From: Ectobius pallidus
Lineage: Eukaryota; Arthropoda; Insecta; Blattodea; Ectobiidae
Length of the DNA stretch: 64,000 bases
Direction: 5' to 3'
NCBI GenBank assembly: GCA_964059195.1
Contig: CAXKWD010000004.1
Location: 121,306,043-121,370,042 of the forward strand
Under the pieces are notes generated by a model. The model was not told where the DNA came from. It ran no database searches and saw only the letters and a program-made list of their open reading frames with translations. Positions 22,238-33,489 of the stretch are shown one piece after another. Numbering within the stretch: position 1 is the first letter of the stretch; the number at the start of each line of letters is the position of its first letter. The translations under genes were made by a program, and so were the position numbers.

Positions 22238-24396
22238 AACCAAATCATACAAACAGCAAGGATGTTGAAAATGAAGAGGATAATGGAGATGACTTGAGTT
22301 TCGACGAAGATGATGATGATTCTGATCGGGACAAAAATTATGAACCTCCAAGCTCTGAAACGGATTCCAGTGATGATGTCCCTGTATTTAATGAAATACA
22401 AAATGAGGTCAGTAGAAATAAAACTAGTGCTAAAACAAACTCAAATGGACATGAGCTACGTTTACTTGAGGAAGACTTAAATTTAAGCAGCGACAATGAA
22501 AATATTGCAGAAAATCAAGTAGGCCTAGATTTGCAAGGAACAGTAGGCGTAAGGAGAAAAGTGAAAAATAAATCTATTTCTACTCAGATAGGTAAAAAAC
22601 GTGTCGTTCATACCAGTGAATGGGCATGTAATATTCAGAAACGTAAATATTCTGCAGGTGAAGAATATATTAGTAAAAAGGGTAAAGTTGTCCCTGCCAG
22701 AATTATTAAACCTCCTTGTTCTTGCAGACTGAAATGTTCTGAAAAATTATTACAAAGTGACAGACAGGAGATCTTTAATGCATACTGGAGTCAGGAGAAG
22801 GGAAATGACACAAAACGGCAATTCATTGTTTCATGTGTAGAGAAGCATAGTACTGTCCGTTCAAGAAAACGAGACCTTGCCTCCAATAAGTCAAAACAAA
22901 ATACTCTACAATATTATTTTACAGTAAAAGGCATACGAACTAGAGTATGTAAACTTATGTTTTTAAATACACTATCTATATCAAACACCGTGGTAGTTAA
23001 TGTTTTGAAAAATATTGAACCAGGTGGAATTGTAAAAATCGATCAAAGGGGTAAGCAAACTCCCGTCAATAAAACACATAATGACACTGTTGAAAGTGTA
23101 GTAAGACACATCTCTTCCTTCCCAAATTATAGCAGTCATTACACTAGGGAAAAGAGTGATATGAAGTATTTGGGTCCGCACCTGAACATAGAGAAAATGT
23201 ATGAACTGTATGTAGAGGATTGTAATGAAAATGATTTCAACCCTTTGTTAATAGCTAAAAAATGGCTCTACTACGATGTGTTCAACAAAAAATTTAAGTT
23301 GAATTTCAAACCACCAGAAATAGACACGTGTGACACATGTGATTATTTTCAAGCAAAATTAAAAAATAATTTGACTCTAGATGAAAAAAATTCTATTGAG
23401 GAAGACCATAATGCACATTTGGATGAATCTAAATTAAGGTATGATTTAAAAAGCGAGGACACCAAAAGGGCTAACAATACCCTTAAGGTATTAACGGGTG
23501 ATCTTCAAAAATGTTTGCCGTCACCCCTTATAACAAATTGCATAAGCTTTTACAAGAGAAAACTTTGGACGTTGAATTACACCCTTTTTGATTCTTCTGA
23601 TTCGTCAGTCCATTGTATTATGTGGGACGAATCCAAAGGAGCTCGTGGCGGAAATGAAATCGGATCTGCATTACTGAAATGGGCAGATACCGTCATTCCT
23701 GGCAGTGACATTGAAGAAATCATTATGTGGTCGGATAATTGTTACGGCCAGAATAAGAATATTAGCCTTATTATGTGTTTCTTTTGGATACTCAATAAGT
23801 ATCCTCAAGTAAAAATCATCACTCAAAAGTTTCTACTAAAGGGCCACACGCATATGGAGGCGGATACTGTCCATGCACTGATAGAGCGGAAGAGAAAAAA
23901 ACTTAACAACATGACAATTCTAACGCCCTGGGATTGGCAGCAGTTAGTCAGACAGACCTCAATGAAATATACTGTGCATAATATGGAACTGGAAGATTTT
24001 AAAAATTTTAGGTCTTTGTACGATGTCAAAACATGTGAAAATCCACCCTTTATTAATAGAAAAAAAGATGTCAACAAAGAACAAGTTCTTCTGTCAACCT
24101 GTGTTCAACTGCAAGTAAAACAGAACAGCATGGGAACTCTGTTTTTGAAAAGTAATTTCGCTGATGAAAACCAGGAGATTGACCTTGTTAGGTTTCGAAG
24201 GCGACACCTTACATTGCCAAACGATTTGCAACTGGTAACACCAAGTCCAATACCAATATCACAACAAAAGTATAATGATCTATTGGCATTACTACCATAT
24301 GTTCCTACAGTTTGCCATGACTTTTATAAAAACTTAAAGCATACTAGTAATACCACTAGTGAGTACCCTGAAGGAGACTTACCTGATGATGACTGA
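22238..24396 (+). CDS. DUF7869-like protein, intact long exon; probable transposon-derived or multicopy gene
   Basis: The frame is open from a splice-acceptor-like TTTATTTCAG (ending 22237) to the stop at 24396, more than 710 codons without interruption. No in-frame ATG starts the acidic N-terminus (DDLSFDEDDDDSDRD), so an upstream exon is likely. Features in order are an Asp/Glu/Ser-rich disordered region, a Cys-rich segment (PPCSCRLKCSEKLLQSDRQE), TVKGIRTRVCKLMFLNTL, a CDTCDYFQAK Cys pair, then TGDLQKCLPSP (about residue 400 from 22294), MWSDNCYGQNKN (about 480) and GHTHMEADTVHALIER (about 520). This layout matches an uncharacterised family often labelled DUF7869, found in many copies in insects and other invertebrates. 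The spaced acidic residues suggest an RNase H-like or DDE nuclease fold, but this is inference. No TIRs were found. Confidence 0.75.
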
Positions 24397-25140
24397 GTTT
24401 TTTGCATCTAAAATACCATTTTAGTTGAATACATAGATGTATTATTTGTATTTGCGTAATATAATATTTGTTTTATATATATTATATTATAAGTAACTGT
24501 TATAATATTTGTATAATATAATAATAGAAATTTCTTGTTTATTTTTTTTTAAATTTGATCCAGGAATTTAACTTAAAATAGTGTAACGTATATTTCACTA
24601 AAATGTTTTTATCTTAGAAATTTGAGCTGCTAGGCAAACAGTAATGTCATATTTGAATTCAGGGCAACAAATTCATATGAAATCATCAAAACATCTGTTG
24701 GCCTGTGTAATTAATTTGGAAGTCATATAAAAGCATTATGAAACATATTTCGAAATTAAAATTGTATTGGGAAAATTATCTAAATTATTATTATTATTAC
24801 TATTATTATTATTCTAAATAGAACTGTTACATTCAATTTATAATGAAAATATTTTAAATTATAATGTTAATATTTCGAACAGAACACGCGCGATTAATTT
24901 CGGCCAATGATGTAGAACCATGTCATAGTGTATCAACCAATAAGACGCAGGCATAGCATTCGAGTGGTGATTATCCGTTCACTTCAACTTTGACTTGGGA
25001 CGATGGCAGAAGTAGAGTTGCCACAATTGTACAAAGCCTTGCTAGATATCCCACAACAACTTAATATATATTTAAATAATACTAGAAAGTAGCGCCGTGA
25101 GTACATTTAAAACAGTGATGTAATATTGATTAAATCATCA
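24397..25140. other. AT-rich DNA with microsatellite and a small frame
   Basis: A (TTA)n tract lies at 24784-24817. A 29-codon frame starts at 25003 (MAEVELPQLYKALLDIPQQL...) and ends at 25092, just before a donor-like GCCGTGAGT. A CCAAT sequence lies upstream near 24938. This could be a first coding exon but has no recognised homology. Confidence 0.25.
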
Positions 25141-25145
25141 CGTAA

Positions 25146-26572
25146 GTACTATCTTCTTCTTCTCCTGGCATACAGCACTTATAGTTTTGCTAAAGTCTCC
25201 TTTAAAACAATAGCCCATTCTCCTCTATCTTCTGCTCTCCTTCTCCATCTCTTTATTCCCGCTTTCCTTAAATCTCCCTCAATGCAGTCTATCCATCTCA
25301 ATCTGGGGCGCCCTCGATCCCTCCTTCCTTCAATTCTACCAGTGAAAATCTTCTTCACCATTCTTTCATCCTCCATTCTAACTAGGTGACCTGCCCATTC
25401 GAGTCTTCTAATTTTGATCAAAGTTACTATATTGGGTTTCTTGTATAACTGTTCCAGTTCTAAGTTGCTACGGATTCTCCAATCATTTTGTTCTTTTACA
25501 GGGCCATAAATCTTTCTCAGGATTTTCCTTTCCCATCTTCTCAGCAATTGTTGTTGGAGTTCTGTCATGGTCCATGCCTCACAGCCGTACATCACTATGG
25601 GTTTAATTATCGTGTTATATATTAATAATTTAATTTGTTTAGAGATATATCTTTTCTTTAATACCTTATCCAGAGCATAGTAACATCTATTCCCTGCTGC
25701 AATCCTGGCTTTTATATCTTTACCACAGTCATTGTCCCAAGTAATCACTGAGCCCAAATATTTAACCTCATCCTTTTCTTTAAAATGCTCTGAGTTTATG
25801 AGGACTGTTCTGTTTTCATCTATTCTTACTTTGTGTTTGGAGGTATTCATCAATACTGTTTTATCTTTATTAATTTCTAATCCTATTTCTTTTGTTGTAT
25901 CATTTATTTGTGCATATACTTCATTTAATGCTGTTACTGATCTTGTTATTATAGCTACGTCATCCGCGTATGCCATATACTGTCTGGTTCTATTTATTAT
26001 GCTTCCTCCAGGGTTTATTACAATGTTACGTATTATTTTTTCTAGAGCTAAATTAAATAACAATGTTGAGAGTGCATCTCCCTGCTTAAGGCCATTTTCT
26101 GTCACAAAGTCGTCTGACAGCTTCCCACCAATTCGAATCTGATTTACTGTCTTCTTTAGGGTGGCTTTGGTTAAATCTATTAACTTTTGAGGTATTCCAA
26201 GTTCTTTCATAATTAGGTACAACTGTTGTCGATCTATACTGTCATCGGCTTGTTTAAAGTCTATGAACAACTGGTATGTGTCGATATTGTATTCATGGGT
26301 TTTCTCAATTATTTGTCTTAATTGGAATATTTGATCAGTGGTAGAACGACCTTTCCTAAATCCACTTTGATAGTCCCCCAATATTTCTTCTGTGTACTGT
26401 TCCAAGTATTTCGCTAGAATACTTGTAAACATTTTATAGATCACATTTAATAAAGAAATCCCTCTGTAGCTCCCACATTGTTACTTGTCTCCTTTTTGTT
26501 TATACACTGGGCAAATAATAGCTCTCTCCCAATCCTTCGGCAATTCCTCTTTCTCCCAAATCATTAGAATTA
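25146..26572 (-). pseudogene. RTE-like LINE reverse transcriptase, 5'-truncated
   Basis: Reading on the minus strand, ORF2 begins with LPKDWERAIICPVYKQKGDK, then a TAA stop, then CGSYRGISLLNVIYKM and an open frame of 421 codons. It contains GFRKGRSTTDQIFQLRQI, NGLKQGDALSTLLFNLALE, the catalytic YMAYADDVAII, KYLGSVITW and a C-terminal GRPRLRWIDCIEGDLRKAG. This tail is typical of abundant insect RTE-like endonuclease-reverse transcriptase elements. The endonuclease is missing. In LFIDFKQADDSID a usual Lys-Ala-Phe/Tyr is changed to Gln-Ala-Asp. The 3' end lies near the TCTTCTTCTTCTCC sequence at 25150. Confidence 0.88.
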
Positions 26573-26906
26573 ACGTATATGTGATCAAAATAGAAGTGGC
26601 GTTTGGACTACACAAGATTCAACGGTTATAACTCACAAATGATTATTTCAAAGTGGTAAAATAAAATTAATAGTGAACTGGTTTAATAAAGGTGTTATTA
26701 TTTCAAATGATGTAAGTCCACATATATCCAAAACAAGATTCCCTGAGATAATTCATGTTCTTAAGCTGAGTGTTATGGTCATGGGAAGTGGTGCGTCAAT
26801 GGGAAACAACAGTGACTGAGAACTGAAGTAAGTACTTACATACAATAAATCTTTCTTCCAATTCCAATTCCATCTTTCCATCCCATAGACCGCTGCAGGT
26901 CTCCTA
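26573..26906. other. AT-rich spacer, nothing recognised
   Basis: No coding or repeat signal was identified between the RTE-like LINE and the mariner composite. Confidence 0.5.
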
Positions 26907-26908
26907 TA

Positions 26909-27774
26909 CGAGGGGGGACCCAAAAATAACCGGAATCGAACTGTTGCGCACAAATGCTTTCTAGTTACGAGTTGTGCTGTTAGGTGGTTTTATTTGAGGG
27001 TCTCCTGCGACCGTTAGTGAGCTGGCGTCAGTCTGAGTTAAGTAGCTTGGTTGTGGTACGCTGTTGTTTGGGTTCGTGTTTCAACCCGTCGGCGATTGGT
27101 GAGATGGCCGGCCACAAGGAACAAAGAATGTGTGTGAAATTTTGTTTTCTGTTAGGGAAGACTGCAGCCAAGACCGTTGGGATGCTTAGTCAATCCTTTC
27201 ATGATGATGCTTTGGGGAAATCACAGGTCTAAGAGTGGATTTCCCATTTCAAATCTGGCAAAATGTCAACTGAAGACATGCCACGCCCCAGGCGTCCTTC
27301 CACAGGAAGAAATGACGAAAACATTGCCAAAATCAAATGTGCAATTGATGATCTTTTAAGAAAATTTGGATCGTTCTGCACTTCACTCTTCAAGTCGCAG
27401 CAAACATTCACGCGGTTTTCTCTTTGGTCATCTCTGAGCAAGCGAGGAACAAATTTTCCAGACACCCGTCTCATGTTCAAACCTTCGGTTAAAATTCGCT
27501 GGACCGTGCTCCATGACACATTCGTTTCCTCAGAAATTTGGTCAATGTTCTTTCGACAATCTCGGCTGCAGTCTTCCCTAACAGAAAACAAAATTTCACA
27601 CATTCTTTGTTCCTTGTGGCCGGCTATCTCACCAATCGCTGACGGGTTGAAACACGAACCCAAACAACAGCGTACCACAACCAAGCCACTTAACACCACC
27701 TAACAGCACAACTCGTAAATAGAAAGCATTCGCGCGCAACAGTTCAATTCCGGTTATTTTTGGGCCCCCCCTCG
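26909..27774. mobile_element. Head-to-head composite of two mariner 5' ends
   Basis: TA duplications flank the unit (26907-26908 and 27775-27776). Both ends start with the same mariner terminal sequence CGAGGGGGG(A/C)CC...AATAACCGGAAT, and both lead inward into transposase N-terminal coding sequence. On the plus strand from 27104: MAGHKEQRMCVKFCFLLGKT, a stop at 27230-27232, then EWISHFKSGKMSTEDMPRPR to about 27350. On the minus strand: AGHKEQRMC, an internal deletion, then IDQISEETNVSWSTVQRI and RVSGKFVPRLLRDDQREN to about 27353. No catalytic domain is present. The unit is a large palindrome with neither half able to encode transposase. Confidence 0.85.
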
Positions 27775-27784
27775 TATTATATGC

Positions 27785-28702
27785 CCTATATGTTCAAGAC
27801 ATCACACCTCCATCCACGGACACGCTCCGTATTTTACAATATGCTGATGACATTTGCTTATATAGACCCATCAACCTGAAAACCACACTCACAGACCTGG
27901 AACAGTCGGTAGCCAATCCTTATGCAGTTGTCTCATGGCACTCAACAATTTAGGACTCCATATTAATGTACAAAAAACAAAACTACAAATTTTCAGACCA
28001 GGAGTATCCCATAAGAGAATGACAATAGGTTTAGGACCTCTAACCATCGCAACCGAAAAGAGGATATGATTTCTAGGAGTGCTACTCAACACAAGACTCG
28101 AGCTCATGGAACACTTCCAACAAAAATTACTGACTTGTCACAACCGACTTAAATTACGAGCTATCTCAGGTAAATATTGGGGTGCAGATCATTTAATTCT
28201 TTACCACCTTATTCCTCCTCTTTTCCTTTCACGACTGGAATACGGTTCTGTCACCTTCCATTGCATCTCGTTTCAAGCCCAACAGAAATATCACTCTTTA
28301 CTTTACAATATCTACAAAACCATTTTCCACATCAATGGCAAGCTGGCACTTCCACAATTCATATTTCCATATTTCCATATTTCCGAGTATAATACCGTCA
28401 GGAAATAAAGACTATTAACTTTGCCGAACGCCTATTCACCCATACTCGTAACCCTTTGCTGCCAAAACTCAAATACCTTCACCCATTAACCATTTCACAT
28501 CCACTCCGCAGGCAACTTCCTTTAGAAAATTTAGCACAGATGACTTCTGACTTCCAACAATATGACAATTTATATCATACCCCTAACACCCACTATATAT
28601 TATGGACCGAAAACCTCTCCCTGACAGCATCACCATCGGCATCTCCACTTTTTCTCATGATATGCTTCTACCAGCCAATCATGTATGACATACGAGAATA
28701 CA
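27785..28702 (+). pseudogene. I-like LINE, reverse transcriptase part (left piece)
   Basis: YVQDITPPSTDTLRILQYAD followed by DICLYR is the reverse transcriptase palm with YADD. Downstream frames with many shifts still read WNTVLSPSIASRFKPNRN-like C-terminal sequence and KPLPDSITIGIST. It is split at 28703-28705 by the Harbinger-like insertion and continues at 30407. The left part of the element (ORF1, endonuclease) is absent because the mariner composite borders it. Confidence 0.7.
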
Positions 28703-28980
28703 TTAGGGTGCGTATACATTTGCGCTCTGTACGCGTGTCGACACGCGTACAGAGTGCAGATTGGGACGGCATTTGAGGTGTTCGTGTGACGACACGCATG
28801 TCGACACGCAGACAGTTCGCCACGATCCGTCTCCTGTCGGTTTTTTCGGCGAACACAAAGGATTTCCGTTTTCATATTGGGACGTGTTGCGCTCTGTCCG
28901 TGTGTCGACACGCGTGTCATTTTCCTCCTGCGTTCCGCTCAAGCATACATTTGTTAATCACAAGGTTCAATAATAATAAT

Positions 28981-29717
28981 CAGGGCCCGGATTCTGTTGA
29001 CCTAATATTGTTTGAAAAATGGCCTATAAAATGACCCTGAATTTTAAAGAAAATGATTTAATAATTATAAAAAAATGACATAAAACTGATATTTTATTTA
29101 TAAAAAATTATTATTGTACACACAAAGTTTTAGACTAATGTTTACATAATTGTAAAAACTGTAAATAACTATAATGGTGTGAATGTTCTTTTCTCACGGA
29201 TATTTATAGTGGCACTCAGGCAGTTTTACTGGCCAGTCAAACTTCGACATTTCCTTTTGCGGTCTGCCGAATTATATTACTGTTTATTGAGGGTAAACAG
29301 TAGGCCTAGTGTTTACTCTCAAATCCAAGCAGAGCCAAGTCAAAACATTAGTAATATAATACAAAATTTTGGCGTTCTTTGATTCTCATTTCCGACTGAG
29401 ACATGACAACACTTTTCCTTCTTGCATGAAACAAACAATACTTCAAAGAGAGAATCGCTAGCGACGAAAAAAGTGAATACACTAAATGTAAATGTATGAA
29501 AATGACTAAATAAGGAAGCAAATGACACGAAAATGACAAAATAATGACTTAAAATTGAAATAAATGCCATAAAAATATAAAATTGCATAAAATGACAAAA
29601 AATGACCTAATAAAAATGTATTTCTATAATCTAGAGTCCATGATTAGCATTTATCTACAAATTGGCAATGCCTATGCAGCATCAATAAAAAGATATGTCA
29701 TTAGAATCCGGGCCCTG
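28981..29717. mobile_element. hAT MITE, family copy 1 (CAGGGCCCGGATTCT ends), 737 bp
   Basis: CAGGGCCCGGATTCT at the left is mirrored by AGAATCCGGGCCCTG at the right. The 8 bases on each side read ATAATAAT, consistent with an 8-bp duplication, although the site lies in an AAT-rich tract. The interior has numerous AAAATGAC-type motifs. A second copy of the same family, inverted and internally shortened, is at 40658-41219. It is noncoding. Confidence 0.85.
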
Positions 29718-29727
29718 ATAATAATAA

Positions 29728-29771
29728 TAATCTTACTTACTTACTTACTTACTTACTTACTCACTCACTCA
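29728..29771. repeat. (ACTT)n/(ACTC)n microsatellite
   Basis: Repeats of CTTA switch to CTCA. On the minus strand these form the AAGT-type tail of the adjacent LINE 3' end at 29800-29985. Confidence 0.8.
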
Positions 29772-29799
29772 GTGACAATAGACAATTCCTCAGCAAGCT

Positions 29800-29985
29800 A
29801 ATGGAATATTATCTATCGTATGGAACCCGATGGTTCATTGCCCCGCTTGCCTGAGTCCGCCATTCAACCCTATTCTGTGCTAGCCCTTCTCCCCTTAAAT
29901 CCATTTTAAGATTGTCCTCCCACTTATGTCTAGGCCTTCTGCATGGTCTTTTCTCTTCGGGTCTCCCAGTCAATACTTTTGAGAT
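29800..29985 (-). pseudogene. 3' end of an RTE/craft-type LINE ORF2
   Basis: The minus strand reads VLTGRPEEKRPCRRPRHKWE, then DNLKMDLRGEG, the arginine-rich C-terminal tail of insect endonuclease-reverse transcriptase LINEs. A related fragment occurs at 36293-36645. Confidence 0.7.
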
Positions 29986-29987
29986 AT

Positions 29988-30051
<64 letters not shown>

Positions 30052-30118
30052 TAATAATAACAATAATAATAACAATAGTAATATCATTATTATTATTGTT
30101 ATTAATTTCATTATTATT
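29988..30118. repeat. (TAA)n microsatellite
   Basis: A long run of TAATAA with some CAATAA variants is followed by TTATTA, giving a partly palindromic tract. It creates artificial poly-Asn, poly-Ile and poly-Leu frames that are not genes. Confidence 0.95.
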
Positions 30119-30406
30119 ATTGAGTTAAATTTTAATATAAAGATGTTGTGGGCCCTATTACTATATTAGGGTAGGCCTAATTGTCATGTTGATGGGCTGT
30201 GATATGATTTGATAATGATATGAAGACATGATTGCTAGTATATGCGTGGTGGGTGAAAAATCACTGCTGGTGGTTCGCGGTATGTTCGTCGCTTTTCTAT
30301 GGATAATTTCAACGAACAGTTCGCGTGTCGACACGCGTGTCGATACGCGTGTCGACACGCGGACAGAGCGGAACGCGAGAGGAGCGCAAATGTATACGCA
30401 GCTTTA

Positions 30407-31435
30407 AATAACTTACCCAGGACATTATATATCACATATACTTTACTGATGGTACCAAAACGCATGACAATATAGAAGCAGCATTTTACAACTGGACTAG
30501 CACATACAGATGTAACTGGAAACTCTATCCCCATACATCTATCTTCACAGCCGAAAACATCGCATTATATACAGCTCTTAAAGACGCACACAGTCATTCG
30601 TATCTGAATAAATATTTTTTACCGGCAATCAAGCCATTCTCAAAGCACAATCGACAGTGTTTCATATATTCCATAATCTATATATCACCTTTATCCAATC
30701 GCTTTTAAATGTTCTCCTTCAGAGGGGTCAGCGAGTCTGGCTCGTATGGGTCCCGTCCCACTCGGGAATAGAGGGCAATGACACCACAGATCAACTGGCT
30801 AAATTATCAGTTCATACGGAACACATCGACAGTAACTTCCTCACCCCCAACAGATATCGCAACGACAATCAATGATAGAAACAAAGTCCAATACCAGACA
30901 ACCCATCCCACTGAAGATAACGAAGTACCAAAACAAGCCAAGATAGCAAAATTCCTTCAAAACGCATGACTATCATCTAAAGATTCACCCATACCGACAT
31001 CTATCTTCGGATGTTTTACCCTTTGTGACTGTGGAGACAGGGGGATGATAGATCATATGTTTTTCGGATGTAGGCAATACACAAATCAATTATCTCGACT
31101 CATAAAGGACATCATAAATTCCATTCTCAAGGACCTATTGGCATGGACAATCTCCTCATCAGCATCACACATTCCATACTGATTACCAGAGCCTTTTTCC
31201 GTTACATCACTAAGACAAAACTGAAGATACAATCCCCCTTTTACACAACAGACCCAATCCTTTTCTCTTTCCCTTTTTCTAATGTTGGCAGGGTCTTGTA
31301 CAACCCTGGTGGCATTATGCTACAAGGGTGGGATGCAGCAGCATGTCCCCTTGAGGACAGCAATAGTATCTGTAAAATAAACATGAACAACAACAACTCA
31401 TGTATGCTTCTTCAAATTGAATTTGAGGTTATGTG
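30407..31435 (+). pseudogene. I-like LINE, RNase H and 3' end (right piece)
   Basis: After the Harbinger-like insertion the LINE resumes with DIIYHIYFTDGTKTHDNIEA and SIFTAENIALYTALKDA, the start of an RNase H domain. A shift follows, then RGQRVWLVWVPSHSGIEGND and TTDQLAKLS, its conserved end. A C-terminal zinc-type motif CDCGDRGMIDHMFFGCRQY follows near 31020-31080. RNase H after the reverse transcriptase points to the I/R1/LOA group. The 3' end is probably near 31400 (AACAACAACAACTCATG). Confidence 0.75.
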
Positions 31436-31439
31436 AGGT

Positions 31440-31800
31440 TATGTTATTTCAAAGGTATCATTTATTATTATCAAGTATTTGCTTGTATTATGTATAGGGA
31501 CCCTATTTTGTGGTAATAACGATATGTTGAAATTTCTAATAAATATATTTTTCTTGATTTTCATGGCGTAAATTGCATAAATATGCCATTTGCCAAAGAT
31601 TTATAACCGCGAAATGTTGTGAAATGAGCTTATTAGAGCAAAATTATGGTGTATGAATGAAATAATAGCGAAACCATGAAAAACACGTGTAATAAGAATG
31701 AAATGACCCGACTTTCTCAGTCTGTTTGAGATTTTAGTTACTTCAAGTGCCTGTAGGGGTGGGCCGGTACACCAGATGCCAAGCTGGCGCCATCAGATGG
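31440..31800. other. AT-rich spacer, nothing recognised
   Basis: No gene or repeat was identified. GGCGCCATCAGATGGCG near 31788 is a small palindrome. Confidence 0.45.
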
Positions 31801-32789
31801 CGTATGTATATTGTGAAGTAGTTGATCATGCCACCATTACATCACCTTGTTGAGCGTTGCTTGTGTGTTATGTTGTATTATTGTGTTGTCAAGTGTTCTT
31901 GTGGAACTTTTAGAAGTGGTTTGATCGGTTGTACCCTAGTAGCACACTTCGTTGGCCCAACGGAAGGATTTGGTTGGCATGGAAGGGATATGCTGGGAAA
32001 ACGTTAGTTGTAATTTCCTCGGTTGCGCCAACGCATTTATCGGTTGCTTTGCCCGACCGTCCTACCGTTGGGATTTGATTGTTGGCCCAACAATTTTTTT
32101 TGTTGAAATATAATCGCATTTATGTTAAAATTAAAAAGTGTTGAAATAACATTACAAGCGTTAAATTTTTATTTCCTATAAAATAAACTGTGTTAATTCA
32201 TTAATTATTCAAGCTTCTCATCCTGCGCGCTAGATGCTCCAGTCCTCTTCGGAAATTTCCGGCATAGCTCGTAGGTCGTCGACAACCACGCATAACATCG
32301 CATAACCGTCATTCGCCATCTTGATTGTATTAAGGAAGAACCCGAATGGTAGGGTGATTCTCGTTCTTTTACATAATATTAGGTAAGCCCTTTGATTGTT
32401 CTCTTAAAATAACGTTATCATTTTTACACAATACTGTATTATGAGTGTTGCATTCATATTATAATTGAAGGTTCGATCAACGTTACAGTACTGTAATTTC
32501 CTATTGCAAATTTGTTTCAGATGATTTACATAAAGAAAGGCAGAAGGAAGTAGAGAAGGAGCATATAAGCAACGCAATTCCAACTGAATTGAAACGCAGT
32601 CCAAGATCAGCAGTTCTACAGTTCAAAATCTACATCAATTGCGGGATTTTCAAGATTTCAAACTTGCAAGTAGCCTACATGGAACATGCATGATTATTTG
32701 TCAGAATCAAGTAAAAATGTTAAGGTATAAATATTTGATTTATTATTAAAATGCAGATGCCCTCATTATATAGTCTAAAAAATATGAAG

Positions 32790-33435
32790 TGAACATTGAG
32801 GTTAGGGAAACATTTTACAGTACAGATAAAGGGAAGGAATCGATTTATAGTGCATAATATGTAGGCTATAATAAATACATCTTGCTTTTCATAGTAACCT
32901 AATCTATTTCTTTGCACTAGTAGGCCTAAATAATTTTCAATCTCGTAATATGTAACTTGCAGTTGGGGTAGGTAAGCTCTATCCACAATGCGCAGTCTGC
33001 AGTTGTTAGTCGGTAGACGGTAGGTTGTAGTCGAAGTATAACGTGTGGTGATCAATGGACGCCATTCACAATGTGCAGTTCCAGACGACAGCTGACAATC
33101 GTCAGTTGGTAGACAGTAGTCGGCAGACGAGAAATTCATCTCTGACTACGAACTGAACGTCTGCAAGTAACATATTACGCGAATGAAAATTATTTACTAG
33201 TGCAAATACACAGATTAGCATACTACGAGAAAGCAAGATGTGTTTATAACATATATTATCCAATTATAAAGAGATTCCTCCACCTTTTTTATTCTGTAAA
33301 ATGTTTCCCTAACCTCAATGTCGACAGCATATTGTAGACGACTCGAGTGCTGCTCCCAAGCGGCCGATTGCAAAAGCAAACTTCCGACTACTGACTAACA
33401 ACTGACGACTGCGCATTGTGGATAGAGCTTTAGTC
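32790..33435. repeat. Nested inverted repeat
   Basis: The outer arms, about 32790-32965 and 33170-33325, are inverted copies. Landmarks are TTGAGGTTAGGGAAACATTT on the left and its complement on the right. A second pair, AGCTCTATCCACAATGCGCAG near 32977 and CTGCGCATTGTGGATAGAGCT near 33408, overlaps it. The same CATTGTGGATAGAGCTTTAG end recurs near 35026. This points to two interleaved repeat families, one inserted in the other. Confidence 0.6.
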
Positions 33436-33489
33436 GAAGATGAATTTCTCGACTGCTGACAGCAACTTGTAATCGTTCTTCGTACTCAA

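Larger units (their letters stand above)
28706..30403. mobile_element. PIF/Harbinger-like non-autonomous element with subterminal palindromes
   Basis: The ends are GGGTGCGTATACATTTGCGC (28706) and the complement of (A)GCTGCGTATACATTTGCGC (ending 30403). A TTA trinucleotide flanks each end (28703-28705 and 30404-30406), the usual PIF/Harbinger duplication. Both subterminal zones contain clustered palindromes of the form ACGCGTGTCGACACGCG: three clusters on the left (28730-28920) and a double one on the right (30322-30362). No transposase is present. The interior has been invaded by an hAT MITE (28981-29717), a LINE tail and microsatellites. The superfamily is inferred from duplication and structure. 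Confidence 0.65.

Noticed and set aside
25003..25092. Twenty-nine-codon frame followed by a donor-like site as a host first exon
   Set aside because: There is no homology, no identifiable partner exon and no conservation data. It was kept only as a note in the surrounding region.
29912..30169. Long poly-Asn, poly-Ile and poly-Leu reading frames
   Set aside because: They are all translations of the (TAA)n microsatellite, not genes.
30322..30362. GTGTCGACACGCG palindromes as a site-specific recombinase target
   Set aside because: The repeats are clustered in both subterminal zones of one TIR element, with no recombinase gene nearby. Transposon subterminal repeats explain them better.
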